Shown here: positions 28,354 to 39,545 of the stretch, piece after piece
Layout: every line of letters starts with the position of its first letter
How positions within the stretch are numbered: the stretch's first letter is position 1
NCBI GenBank assembly: GCA_030068145.1
Contig: JAPJBO010000350.1
Span: forward strand, 62,001-126,000
Direction of reading: 5' to 3'
Origin: Diplonema papillatum
Taxonomy: Eukaryota > Euglenozoa > Diplonemea > Diplonemida > Diplonemidae
Length of the DNA: 64,000 bases
Made by a program: the position numbers and the translations under genes
The notes under the pieces: model-generated
What the model saw: only the letters and a program-made list of their open reading frames with translations
Databases searched by the model: none
What the model was told of the DNA's origin: nothing

Positions 28354-28390
28354 AACCCTCGACAAGCAGGACTCCTGCTCATCGAGGGTT
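28354..28390. other. Two-arm palindrome 80 bp outside the transposon end
   Basis: AACCCTCGA/TCGAGGGTT encloses AGCAGGA/TCCTGCT with symmetrical CA bulges and one central base. It is too tight for a normal RNA loop and suits a cruciform or protein-binding dyad. Confidence 0.6.
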
Positions 28391-28889
28391 CACAAAACTA
28401 CGCAGTTCTTTGCTCAAGTCTCCATGTTTCGAACTTTTTTGGTCGTACTCCTCCAGCCTACTTGAACCAACGACTCCGCTGATGATATTCAGTCAACAAC
28501 GTTCATTGTTCGCTGCGTTCCTCGTTTGTTTTGCCACGGGTTGCCTGGTCGTTGGTGCCCTTCAAAAAGGGGCCCACCAGAGGTGAAGCTTTGATCACGC
28601 AAAGACCTACGCCATCACCACTCAAGCAGAGCCCAAGGGTCGCAAAGACGCTCTCACACCTCCCTACGGAAACCATCCCGTGCCTGCCAGAATCTTCCTC
28701 CTCAAACCCTGTCGTTGCCCCCCTGCACCCGCACCTCTGCAGCCCACAGCCAAGCGTGTTCATGTGGACGTCGTTATTGATCCCTCGATGTCGGTTGTTT
28801 CTGACCGTAGATCCTAGACAAGCGCAGTGGCTTTTGTTAACTCCGGTGCCGACCGTCGTGAGACGGGGTGGGGGGCACGCCCCGAAGCC

Positions 28890-29075
28890 AGAACTCAGTT
28901 TGGAATAGCGTGAAGGAAACACACATCGGGCCACAACAACAATTGCCAGTACTCAGTTAAGAATAGCGTGAGTGGAAACACGCACCAGGTCACAATTGCC
29001 AGAAATTTCCAGAATACAGTTTCGGTTTTAGCGGGACCCGAAAACACGCTTCGGGTCGCAAATACCCTTCTGCGG
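28890..29075 (+). repeat. Degenerate 60 bp direct repeats upstream of ARL2
   Basis: Two and a half units containing AATAGCGTGA, GGAAACACRCA and ACAATTGCCAG lie 200-390 bp before the ARL2 ATG. They could be promoter elements or a simple local duplication. Confidence 0.55.
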
Positions 29076-29283
29076 AACCGGCCGATTGAGCCGCCCAATC
29101 GGGGGCTTTGTACAAAGTTCCCCAATGGAGCGGGTCTAGGCCCATAACGCCCGGTCTACTCCCCACACCTGCACTGAAAACAAGCCGAGGGCAGCGTCCC
29201 GCCCCACAAGAACAGCACAGCCCCGAGCAGGAGACCGCTGCCCCAAAAGCTGCGGCCGAACTCAGTCAAAGAAAAGAAGAAAA

Positions 29284-30665
29284 ATGGGTCTGTTGACCAT
29301 CCTGAAGAAGGTGAAACTGAAGGAGAAAGAGATGCGCATTCTGATGCTGGGTCTCGACAATGCTGGTATGCGAAAAAATACTCGACGTAGCTGCTTCGAC
29401 TCCGAATGGAAGGGGGGAAATATAGAGGTAAGGGGCAAATACAATACAAACACAATCTGATTTGTTCTTCGCTTACACCACCGTGTGTTGTTTTCTCACT
29501 CAGGACTTTTGACCTGTTGTGTTTGTGTGATTTGTCGTGTAGGGGTAGGCCCGCATGACCTCACGTCCGTTCAACACGTGGTTCGGTAGTTACAGCACTT
29601 GGGATCCCGTCGGTTCTTTGTCGGGCAGCATCGTCGAGCATTTCCTTTCAAGCTGGCGCTTATGTAAAAGAATAGGCGTGTGTTTGTTTGTACGTGCCGG
29701 GGGAGGATTAGCCTGTTAGTGAGTGATAGTGAGTGAATATGATCGGTAGGCGAATCTTCTCCCAAACACACTGCCAGCGTTTTCTTTCGTGTTTACAATT
29801 AATTGTTACTACGAAAAAGACAGTACCGCAGTACCTCCAGTAAAGATAGTCTGAATATTGCGCGGAGCGGAAGCGTTAGCGAAATATTAGGTTTGCGATG
29901 GCGCTGATCCACCATAGGACTCTCTTCGCCCCGCGTTTTATACCGACGATGAAGGGATGTTGTGCTGTACAGGGAAAGTCTTCAGTGGTCTGCGTTTACG
30001 AGCAAAACCCGAGACAAGGAACGAGGTGCTTGCAACACCGCGGTGGAAGAAACTCATGGGTTCATCATACTCCTTCTCATTTCTTCGAACAGGACTAGAG
30101 GCCATGCACACTGCCTAAACGACTTCCCTCCTCCCCCTAATGCCTGCTGCATCATCTTGTTTCACGTTCGATCCTTGGTCAACAATAAACAGGCAAAACG
30201 ACCATTGTCAAGAAGTTCAACAACGAGGACATCAACACAATCAGTCCAACTCTTGGCTTTAACATCCAGTCGCTTCAGTACAAAGAGTACACGCTCAACA
30301 TCTGGGACGTGGGTGGGCAGCAGACGCTGCGGTCGTACTGGCGGAATTACTTCGAGCAAACCGACGCGCTGATTTGGGTGGTCGACTCGCACGACGAGAC
30401 TCGCCTCGGCGACTGCAAGCGGGAGCTTGCCGTCCTGCTGCAGGAGGAAAAGCTGGCGGGGGCGACGCTGCTGATCTTCATGAACAAGCAAGACCTGCCG
30501 TCAGCGCTGCCGAAGGAGAAGATCATCGACCTCCTTTCCCTCCGCGACCTCTCGGGCAATCGGCACATCAACATAGTCGGCTGCTCGGCGGTGACTGGAC
30601 AGGGCTTAGAAGAGGGTATTGACTGGGTTGTTCAGGACATCGCGTCGCGTATTTACATCGATTGA
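29284..30665 (+). CDS. ARL2: ARL2-type small GTPase, two exons
   Basis: Model: exon 1 29284-29365, intron 29366-30192 (GTATGC donor, AAACAG acceptor), exon 2 30193-30665; 184 residues, exactly the length of human ARL2. It opens [20 protein letters not shown]. The intron splits the P-loop GLDNAGKTT after NA-G; splicing restores it in phase. Switch I SPTLGFNI, switch II WDVGGQ, the NKQD base-specificity motif and CSAVTG (G5) are all present. The N-terminal Gly2 is present, although ARL2 proteins are typically not myristoylated. ARL2 with cofactor D controls tubulin folding and microtubule dynamics, and with BART/PDE-delta the release of lipidated cargo. The intron holds a repeat-B-like fragment near 29671-29710. 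Four decayed tail copies follow the gene. Confidence 0.95.
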
Positions 30666-31480
30666 CGACGACTTGTTTGCGCCCCACGCACCAGGTTGAC
30701 TGCAGCCTGGTTCTTGCGTCGCATCAACATCGGTCCCGCGGAGTCGTCTACTAGGGCCGTTTGTAACAATTGTCCACACGAATGTGGCGAGAGTTGTTCA
30801 TGTTCAGGCTGAATCTTTGTCTGCACTGCCAAGGGCGAAACTCAACTCAGTAGGCTGCTCAGCCGTGACAGGACAGGGCATTGTCTGGATTTGTTTCGTG
30901 CGTTTTCATCGATTGATGAAGACTCGTTTGCGCCCACGTCAGGTTGACTGCAGCCTGGTTCTTGCGTCGTATCAACATGGTCCCGCGGAGTCGACTACTA
31001 GGGCCGTTTGTAACAATTGTCCACACGGATGTGGCGAGAGTTGTTCATGTTCAGGCAGAAGCTTCGTCTGCACTGCCGAGGGCGAAACTCAACTCAGTAG
31101 GCTGCTCAGCCGTGACAGGACAAGGCTTGTTTCGCGCGTTTTCATCGATTGATGAAGACTCGTTCGCGCCCACGCGTCATGTTGACTGCAGCCCGGTTCT
31201 TGCGTCGTATCAACATCGGTTCCGCGAAGTCGCATGGGGACTAGCTCAATTCACGACGCAAAAAGAACATCGTTTGTAACAATTGTCCCCACGAAGCCGT
31301 GTGGCAGAGTTGTTCGGGCTGAAGGTTCGTCTGCACTGTCGAGGGCGAAAATCAACTTAGCAGGCTGCTCAGTCGCGACAGAAACAGGGGCTTAAAAGAA
31401 GACATTGCCTGGGTTGGTTCTGACGCACATTTCCATCGATTGACGAAGACTCATTTTCGCCCACGCGTCAGGTGACTGTC
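30666..31480 (+). pseudogene. Tandem decayed copies of the ARL2 3' end
   Basis: About four units of 220-250 bp follow the stop codon. Each holds post-stop DNA (GTTGACTGCAGCCTGGTTC, GGGCCGTTTGTAACAATTGT) and then a remnant of the last ARL2 codons, GGCTGCTCAGCCGTGACAGG and TTTCATCGATTGA. Only the codons around CSAVTGQG and the C-terminal YID remain. The units decay with distance from the gene. Confidence 0.8.
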
Positions 31481-32600
31481 GCCTGGTTCTTGCATCATAT
31501 CAATTCTTGCATCGTATCAACATCGACTCATCCCGCGAAGTCACTCGTGGTGACTGGGTTCTTCATGGCCCACACGTCGTGAAGATCATCGACCCTCCTG
31601 TAGGACGATTTCTACCGACACCGGCTGTGGTACGAGTCCTACGGATAAAGCAAAACCTCCGGCTCAATCTGCAGGATTCTGGTCGCCAGCTCTTACTCTT
31701 TTACACTATGAGCAAATCGCTCTGTTCCGTTGAAGGTACATCAGTCAGTTTTTGATACACGTTGGCAACTGCTCGCTCCACGCTTTTGCAGCAAATGTGT
31801 AGTGTCAGCGAATGGCCCTTGCAAGTTGCTACGATGTCAAGCGGCAACGTCCGAGCACTGCGGGTCGCCATCAGTCAGGTTCAGCTCCGTCTGGAGTCCT
31901 AGCTAGACAGGCTGCTTCGCAAGGAATGTTCAGGAGAGTAGTCGCCGCCTCCCCCTTTGCGAGTGATGCATAGCTTGTCCTTGCCAAGGCTTTGCCGTTT
32001 CGGTCAATGAAGACAGCAAGGAATATACGATTTGACCGCTCGTGTGCCTCGCGGACACAGTATCATGTATTGTGCTGGGGCCGTCCTCTCCCCTCTCTCC
32101 TTGCCCCCCTAGATGCCGCGTAGAACAAAGTCCAGACAGCGAGGAAGGGCGCACCGGTCGACCCTCAGCGCCGCTAGCCCCGATTCACCAAGCTTCCTCC
32201 AACTCCAGCTCTTTTTGTTGTGCCAACAATCTTGCAATCTTGCGGTATTGTGGAGGCCAACACGACGTAGTCGTGCTTTTCGTGGCTGATCAGCACAAAC
32301 CAACCGAGCGAAACGCCTGTTTTGTTGTTGAACGAAGAGAGACGGACGACCGGGTGTAAACCCACATGTCTTTGCATTCGATACAGAGGATATCGGAGGC
32401 GAAGGAGATTGTAGCCAAGGGCGAGAAGACCCTCTTAAGCTCAGTTCTAGTCTTACGTTGTGCATAACATGAGAGGTGCAAGATAGTTGAGAGGCCGCAG
32501 CAACCGAACAGCCACTACCTTATCCAATGCTGGGAAGCCGGCAGCTGCTAGCGCCCCCATTTTGAAGCTTTCTGATCCTGCACAGCGGGTCCTTAAAACT
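31481..32600. other. Stretch without a recognised gene; one diverged repeat B
   Basis: A diverged repeat B copy lies at about 32215-32330 (CTTGCGGTATTGTGGAGGC, GAGCGAAACGCCTGTTTTG). No gene was recognised. Confidence 0.45.
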
Positions 32601-32850
32601 TGAAACAGTCTAGAAAAAGGGCGACCGCTCTTCAGGAGCGGAAAGGAGGAGGGAGGGGGCGTCGGGCATGCCGTCGCTGTACCAGAAGATCGCTGCCGTC
32701 GTCGTGGTCTGCATAACGCTGCAGATGTCCGTGCAGCACGGGCTCTCGAAGGACGCGAAGACCCCGCGCTCCGGACAGGTGTACGCGGCTCTCGGCCTGA
32801 CGAGCCTCTAGCGCGCCGCCGTCGCCCGGCCGCACTCCAGAGTACTCCAA
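32600..32850 (+). pseudogene. Truncated glycosyltransferase head, copy 1
   Basis: From CAGTCTAGAAAAAGGGCGAC through an ATG at 32668 this matches the leader and first 47 codons of the gene at 33832. It reads MPSLYQKIAAVVVVCITLQM and closes with a TAG after LTSL, where the gene reads LTHLERAA. It preserves the leader without the repeat B insertion. Confidence 0.82.
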
Positions 32851-33099
32851 TGATGTTTATCTCACACACTAAACATGACGTCGCTGCTGGAAGTCTCTAC
32901 CTGACCTCCCCCCGTACTCTCACTTATAAAACTGGTCCGAATCAAGATATAAAACACGACGAATTCAATCAACGAAGTTCAACGAAATACTCCAACGGTA
33001 CCAGACAACGAAAGAACCCCAACCCGCCCCTACTGTTAACCGGAGACATAAAAAACGGATCCTTCTTCCTCGAAACAGTCTTAAAACACTGGGGTTTGA

Positions 33100-33350
33100 T
33101 AAATCGAAACAGTCTAGAAAAAGGGTGACCGCTCTCCAGGAGCGAAAAGGAGGAGGGAGGGGGCGTCGGACCATGCCGTCGCTGTACCAGAAGATCGCCG
33201 CCGTCGTCGTGGTCTGCATAACGCTGCAGATGTCGGCAGCACGGGCTCTCGAAGGACGCGAAGACCCCGCGCTCCGGACAGGTGTACGCGGCTCTCGGCC
33301 TGACGAGCCTCTAGGGCGCCGCCGTCGCCCGGCCGCACTCCAGAGTACTC
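33100..33350 (+). pseudogene. Truncated glycosyltransferase head, copy 2
   Basis: The same leader and signal-peptide codons from an ATG at 33173. A small deletion after LQMS shifts the frame relative to the gene. Downstream, 33350-33620 repeats 32850-33118, so the duplication unit is about 500 bp. Confidence 0.82.
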
Positions 33351-33635
33351 CAATGATGTTTATCCCACACAATAAACATGACGTCGCTGCGGGAAGTCTC
33401 TACCTGACCTCCCCCCGTACTCTCACTTATAAAACTGGTCCGAATCAAGAAATAAAACACGACGAATTCAATCAACGGAATTGAACGGAATACTCCAACG
33501 GTACCAGCCATACCCACAACCAACGAAAGAACCCCAACCCGCCCCTACTGTTAACCGGAGACATAAAAAACGGATCCTTCTTCCTCAAGACAGTCTTAAA
33601 ACACTGGGGTTTGAAAAATCGAAACAGTCTAGAAA

Positions 33636-33805
33636 AAGACAGGCGCTTCGTTTTGTTTGTGCATGCCGGTTGATCGTTTTCCCACTTGTATTTACCCTGT
33701 GTGTATTCAGGTAAGGAATTCTGATCAACCACCAAAGCACGCTGCCTACGTCTTTTTAGCCTGCACAATACATTGAAGGGCAACCCACAAGATTGTTAGT
33801 ACTAA
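33636..33805 (-). repeat. Repeat B inserted in the glycosyltransferase leader
   Basis: A reverse-oriented repeat B lies between TAGAAAAAG and AAAAAGGGGAGGGA, 27 bp before the ATG. The two truncated heads upstream keep the uninterrupted leader at this point (GAAAAAGGGTGACCGCTCTC), so the site before insertion is known. AAAAAG borders both sides and may be the target duplication. On the gene strand the repeat contains CAGGTAAGG, a perfect splice-donor sequence. Confidence 0.82.
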
Positions 33806-33831
33806 AAAGGGGAGGGACGGGGCGTCGGACC

Positions 33832-36198
33832 ATGCCGTCGCTGTACCAGAAGATCGCCGCCGTCGTCGTGGCCTGCATAACGCTGCAGATGTCCGTGCAG
33901 CACGGGCCCTCGAAGGACGCGAAGACCCCGCGCACCGGGCAGGTGTACGCGCCCCCCGGCCTCACGCACCTCGAGCGCGCCGCCGCCGCCCGGCCGCACT
34001 GCGGCGCGGCGGGGGGGGGCGCCCCGGTTGTCGTCCGAGGGGACCCAGACCTGGCCACGGAGGCCCTGCTTTCGGTACCGTACGCCTTCGAGCTGCGCCG
34101 GCAGTGCAAAGCGGTGAAGGTGCAGACGGCAGGAGACCGGCGGTGGCTGTACTACTTCGGCGTCGAGTTCGACGAGGCCGGTGACAATTCAGGCGAACCC
34201 GCGCGGAAGGTAGGCTACCCGGCTGCTCTGTGGACGGCCCCCGACTTCAAAACGACGTTTTCGAACACTCTTTTCGCGTGCAGCCGGCCGATGCTGGTCG
34301 TGATCGACGCGCCGTGCAGCGAAGGGTGCCTGCCGGCGTCCATCGTGAGCGCGCTCGCGGACGCGGTCTCGCACGTGTATTGCGTCGTGTACGCGAAAGT
34401 GTCGAGGGAAGGTACGCTCGTCGTGGACGGCGGCACCGGGGGGGCGCAGACCCCATTCGAGCAACGGCTCGAAGCGAGGGAGCATCCGGAGGTGAGCACC
34501 GTCGGAGACCTCATCGCACGGGCGCGCCGCCGGCACGACGACGTCGCGATGGCAGACGCTGCGGCGGGGCCGGGCGTGCTGCTAGTCGGGCTGCTGGCCA
34601 ACGCGGCGCACGTGCTGACGGTGTTCGGGCCGCCTGCGGTGCTCCCGGCGGTGGTGCTGCCGGCTAAGGCGAAGCTGTTCGCGTATGCCGGAGGCGCGTA
34701 CGCCGTCGACCTGCCTCTCCAATTGGGGCCGCTGCGCATGTTCAAAGCGCACAACCCCGGCGGAGAGTCGGCCCCGGATTCGTCGGTGGCCTTCGCGACG
34801 CCGACCGAGAGACGTGCGATGACCGGCCGCGCGGGTGACGGGTTTCAGCTGCAGTCGCGCGTTTTCGTCGGCCGAGCAGACCTCGACCGGATCTCAGCCG
34901 CGACCGTCGTCGTCCGCCCTACGGACAAGTCGCTCTTCGAAGCCGCGGTCCGCGAACTGGTTGCGCCCGAGGCCGACGAAATCCTCCGCGAGTACTCTAA
35001 CATGGCCGACTACTCGGCCGAGCCCACGCCCGAGACCCCCCCCAGGGCCGCCGCCCCGCCGCGGGAGGAGCGCGGCCGTGCTGCGGCGCCCGGCGGCGGT
35101 TCGAAGCCCGCGGCGGCTCCCTACTGGCGGCCCGTCCCTCCGGGTGTCGCCGACTTCTACGTCAACCCGGCGGCGAGCAGCGACACGGACACCAACTGCA
35201 CCTCGTGGAAGCCGTTTCGCGAGAAAATCACCTTCGATTCCGAATTCGGCATCGAACTCATCATGGCGACCCCCTACGTCTATAGTTTGCACACGCAGTG
35301 CTTCAACGTCGAAATAGAGAGCGTGCCTGACACGCAAGCCCTGTACTTCTTCTCCTCGAACTACAAGTTTGTCAAAGGCGCGACGCGAGACGCGATGCTG
35401 GGCCACTACACGTCCCTACCCATGAAACAGTTCCACGTGCCGCGGCTGCCCGACGTGGACTACCTCCCGCCCCCGTACAAAGCGCACTTCGCGAACAACT
35501 TCTTCAAGTACGACAAGCCGCTCCTCATCATCACGAACAAGTACCAAGTAGAGTGGCAGCGCCGGCCGATCAACCACATCCCGCTCGAGAGCCTCCAGCA
35601 GCTGGTCACCCTCCTGTCGAAGAAGTACACTATCATTTACTGCCGGCCGACGAACGAGATCGTCCAAGACGACTCGAAGAACTTGCACGGGTACGACGAC
35701 AAGCAGCAGTTGAAAGGCCGCGTGCTTTTTATTGAAGACCTCTGGAAGCAGGCGCAGACTCGATGGGGGGCCAGCATGGGCGGGGAGTTGACGTACAACT
35801 TGTTCCAGTTCTGGGTGTTCGCTAACTGCGACAAGTACATCTCGGTGCAAGGGGGGAACAGCGTGGTCACCGCGTACATGGCGGGGAAGAATGGAACGGT
35901 CATTGTGCATGCCCGAGCTGGGCACGAGCTGCGTATGCGGTCGATTCCAAGGTGGTACGGGCAATTCTCAGGGGCGACGATGGTGGAAGTGCACCAGGGC
36001 GCGGCCCTCGTCCGGGAGGCCGTCCGGCGGTTCCTCCCGGATGACGCGGCGCGCCTCGAAAAGAGCGGCCAGCTGCCCCCGCTGCGCAAGATGTACTACA
36101 GGCACAAGACGCGTGAGCAGGGCTGGGTGCCCTCGTGGCAGTTTCTCGACGAGATGCCGGCGGCGTCCAACGCGCCCCAGCGGCAGCAACCCCGCTGA
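33832..36198 (+). CDS. Secretory glycosyltransferase-like protein with two related halves
   Basis: 788 residues from an ATG. An N-terminal hydrophobic segment (IAAVVVACITLQM) acts as a signal peptide or membrane anchor. The C-terminal half (about 445-760) resembles a family of eukaryotic and viral glycosyltransferase-like proteins: PLLIITNKYQVEWQRRPINH, a KKYTIIYCRPTNE strand, LFIEDLW, and ANCDKYISVQGGNSVVTAYM at about 664-683 followed by GTVIVHARAG. The N-terminal half repeats the layout in degenerate form (SRPMLVVIDAPCSEG, VYCVVYAKVS, FGPPAVLPAVVL), suggesting an internal duplication with a possibly inactive first lobe. A Pro/Ala-rich linker joins them. The donor sugar is unknown. It probably acts in the Golgi on surface glycans. 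Copied heads and tails flank the gene. Confidence 0.6.
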   Translation: MPSLYQKIAAVVVACITLQMSVQHGPSKDAKTPRTGQVYAPPGLTHLERAAAARPHCGAAGGGAPVVVRGDPDLATEALLSVPYAFELRRQCKAVKVQTAGDRRWLYYFGVEFDEAGDNSGEPARKVGYPAALWTAPDFKTTFSNTLFACSRPMLVVIDAPCSEGCLPASIVSALADAVSHVYCVVYAKVSREGTLVVDGGTGGAQTPFEQRLEAREHPEVSTVGDLIARARRRHDDVAMADAAAGPGVLLVGLLANAAHVLTVFGPPAVLPAVVLPAKAKLFAYAGGAYAVDLPLQLGPLRMFKAHNPGGESAPDSSVAFATPTERRAMTGRAGDGFQLQSRVFVGRADLDRISAATVVVRPTDKSLFEAAVRELVAPEADEILREYSNMADYSAEPTPETPPRAAAPPREERGRAAAPGGGSKPAAAPYWRPVPPGVADFYVNPAASSDTDTNCTSWKPFREKITFDSEFGIELIMATPYVYSLHTQCFNVEIESVPDTQALYFFSSNYKFVKGATRDAMLGHYTSLPMKQFHVPRLPDVDYLPPPYKAHFANNFFKYDKPLLIITNKYQVEWQRRPINHIPLESLQQLVTLLSKKYTIIYCRPTNEIVQDDSKNLHGYDDKQQLKGRVLFIEDLWKQAQTRWGASMGGELTYNLFQFWVFANCDKYISVQGGNSVVTAYMAGKNGTVIVHARAGHELRMRSIPRWYGQFSGATMVEVHQGAALVREAVRRFLPDDAARLEKSGQLPPLRKMYYRHKTREQGWVPSWQFLDEMPAASNAPQRQQPR

Positions 36199-36229
36199 AA
36201 GCCCAGAATCCGAGTACTTCTGAGTACAC

Positions 36230-37010
36230 CAGGGTTCAGAATGCGATCGATGGAGGGCCAGTACGGGAGTTGAAGTTCAACTTGTGCCAGTTCTGCGACA
36301 AATACATCTCGGTGCAAGGGGGGAACAGAATGGTCACCGCGTACATGGCGGGGAAGAATGGAACGGTCATTGTGGTGTACGCCCGAGCTGGGCACGAGCT
36401 GCGTATGCGGTCGATTCCAAGGTGGTACGGGCAATTCTCAGGGGCGACGATGGTGGAAGTGCACCAGGGCGCGGCCCTCGTTCGGGAGGCCGTCCGGCGG
36501 ATTCCTTCCGGATGACGCGGCGCGCCTCGAAAAAAGCGGCCAGCTGCCCCCGCTGCGCAAGATGTACTACAGGCACAAGACGCGTGAGCAGGGCTGGGTG
36601 CCCTCGTGGCAGTTTCTCGACGAGATGCCGGCGGCGTCCAACGCGTCCCGGCGGCAGCAACCCCGCTGAAGGCACAGAATCTGAGTACACCAGGGTCAGA
36701 ATGCGATCGATGGAGGGCCAGAATGCGAGTTGAAGTTCAACTTGTTCCAGTTCTGCGACAAGTACATCTCGGTGCAAGAGGGGAACAGCGTGGTTTCGTA
36801 CATGGCGGGAAGAATAGGACGGTCCTGGTGCGTGCTCCGCAAGGTGTACTAGAGGCACAAGACGCGCGAGCAGGGCTGGGTGCCCTCGTGGCAGTTTCTC
36901 GACAAGATGCCGGCGGCGTCCAACGCGCCCCAGCGGCCGCAACGGCCCAATCCGAGTACACCAGGGTTCAGAATGAGATCGATGGTGGGCCAGTATGGGC
37001 GGTGAGTTGA
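36230..37010 (+). pseudogene. Two truncated tail copies of the glycosyltransferase gene
   Basis: The first (about 36240-36669) repeats the coding end from CAGTTCTGCGACAAATAC to the CAACCCCGCTGA stop, with small indels. The second (about 36690-36985) is shorter and has lost its centre. Both are introduced by AGTACACCAGGGTTCAGAATG and ATCGATGGAGGGCCAG, sequence found after the real stop codon. Neither retains the first half of the domain. Confidence 0.82.
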
Positions 37011-37399
37011 CGTCCCAAATGTAGCTCAAAGCATCTGCAGAATAACACGGAAAGCCTTCAGGAAAACCCCCTGTTTTCATATTTATTCGACTCTGGCCTT
37101 TCCCTTGCCTGGTCTCAGTGCAACTCGAGTGCAAAAACGTCGGGTGGTACGGTATCTGAGTGTTCTGCGGAAGCAGGTTCGGTGAGTTCTTGGGAACTCA
37201 ACGGGAGCCCGGACCAGGATTCATTAGAAAAAACGTCCTCGGGTTTGCTGCCGTTTAGGGGTTTAATTGGTGCGAGTGCAACTAACGCAATCCTCTTTCT
37301 AATCCATTTGGCCTCAGACAGAGTAGGGGCTGGCCGGTGCCGGTACTCTGCCCCAGAGAGTCTCTGGGGCAGACGCGGGGGCTGGAAACGGATCCACTG

Positions 37400-38290
37400 G
37401 GAAAGCAGTAGAAAGTGTCCCCTGTTGCTCCAGTAGTCTGTTCCGAGGGCCAGCCCCCACGCTGCCTTAGACTCAGTTACTAGGGAAGTCTGGCAAGTTG
37501 ACCTCCAAGCGGTTTGCTTGGAACCTGGGTCCCCAAAAGATGGCTTGGAAATGCTTCTTCCCACGGGATAGCTCGCAAGTAGATCTCCGCAAGACGTAGC
37601 CAGAAAGTGTCCCCTGTTGCTCCAGTAGTCTGTTCCGAGCCCCAGGGCCAGCCCCCACGCTGCCTTAGACTCAGTTACTCCGCAACAGTAAGCTTGAGTT
37701 AGCACAGCTACGTCAATACCCGGAGCCTCACCATCAATAGTTTCAACCGAAGACGCGTGTGGCTTTGAACGTATTTGCTGCTGGGTGGCTCATCGTTTTA
37801 TCATCACTCCGCAACCCCGACGCGGCGTCTTTGTGCGCTATGTGCCTTGGGTCGGTGATGAATGTGATGAATGCGTCCACCCAAGCGTCCCGAGCGGGGA
37901 CGGCTTTCGCGGTCGTCTTGCCAAGCACGCGGCAGACTCTTCGAGCCTGCGAGCAGCATCAAACTCTCCGCTGGTCGTTTGGGCGCTCTTTTTAATTGGT
38001 GCAAGTGCCAATATAGGGGGTCCTTTTTTCCTAATCAGTCACGCAGTCACAGTAAACTTGAGTGAGCCAGCCTCGACATGGAATCAACAACCCCAACCGC
38101 GTCGAAGACGCGTGCAGCTTCGAAACGTTAGTTACTGGAAGCGATTTATCATCACTCCGCGTTCCTGGCGCGGCGTCTTTTACGCACTGTGCCCTGGGCG
38201 GTGATGAACGCGCCCACACCTAACGAGTGGGGGTACGACTTTCGATTTTGCGTTTTGCCAATCCCGCGTCGGACTCTTTGAGCCTGACTC
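37400..38290 (+). repeat. Two local tandem duplications
   Basis: GTGTCCCCTGTTGCTCCAGT to CCTTAGACTCAGTTACT occurs at about 37408-37485 and 37601-37680. TTTATCATCACTCCGC to GGCGGTGATGAA-like sequence occurs at about 37797-37990 and 38146-38290. The source is not a recognised gene. From 37011 to 38950 I see no supported coding region. Confidence 0.65.
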
Positions 38291-38954
38291 AACTCTCCGC
38301 AGGTGGTCATGCACACGAGTTTGTGCGGACCTCGTGGTCCCGCCTCGGCGAAAGGCTCCGATCACGTGGAGCAAACTACTAGTAACAGCCAGGGTGGTGG
38401 CAATCCAACACGCGCTGGCAGCCCTTCCGAAAGGAGCTGCCTGCCCTGAAGGCTGATGCGATTTACCAAGGCACCGTTACAAGAGGCCCCGGCCCGAAAC
38501 CTGTCCCTGCAACTCTCGCCTGTACGAGTCAAAACTAAGCTTTCCCGTAAAGGAGTTGCATGTCCTCGCCTGGAAGCAGGACGACGAGCAAGCTTGGATG
38601 AGGACATGCGTGCGAGCAACGGATCAAACAAGCGATAATACCACGAGCCTCCGCGGGTTTTCCAATATCTAAGCCATGCCCACCCCTATCCTCTGAAGGT
38701 GCATAGACTTGCTTGATCATTTACGCTCCAGCACTGTCTATGTCAGAAGGACGGTCAGCCGGAGACTAGTACCAGGGATCCATGTCGAGTGGGCGATAGG
38801 TGGCTGCCGGTCCACGGCGCTGAGAAGAACATCGACCAGCCACAAAGGAAGAAGCGCGAGTCCCCAGTGCAGCCCAGCAGACCCTAGCCCGCGGAGCACT
38901 CAAGGCAATCAAGAAAGCAGTCAAAAACAAAAAAGGCAAAGGGAAATGCTATGC

Positions 38955-39545
<591 letters not shown>

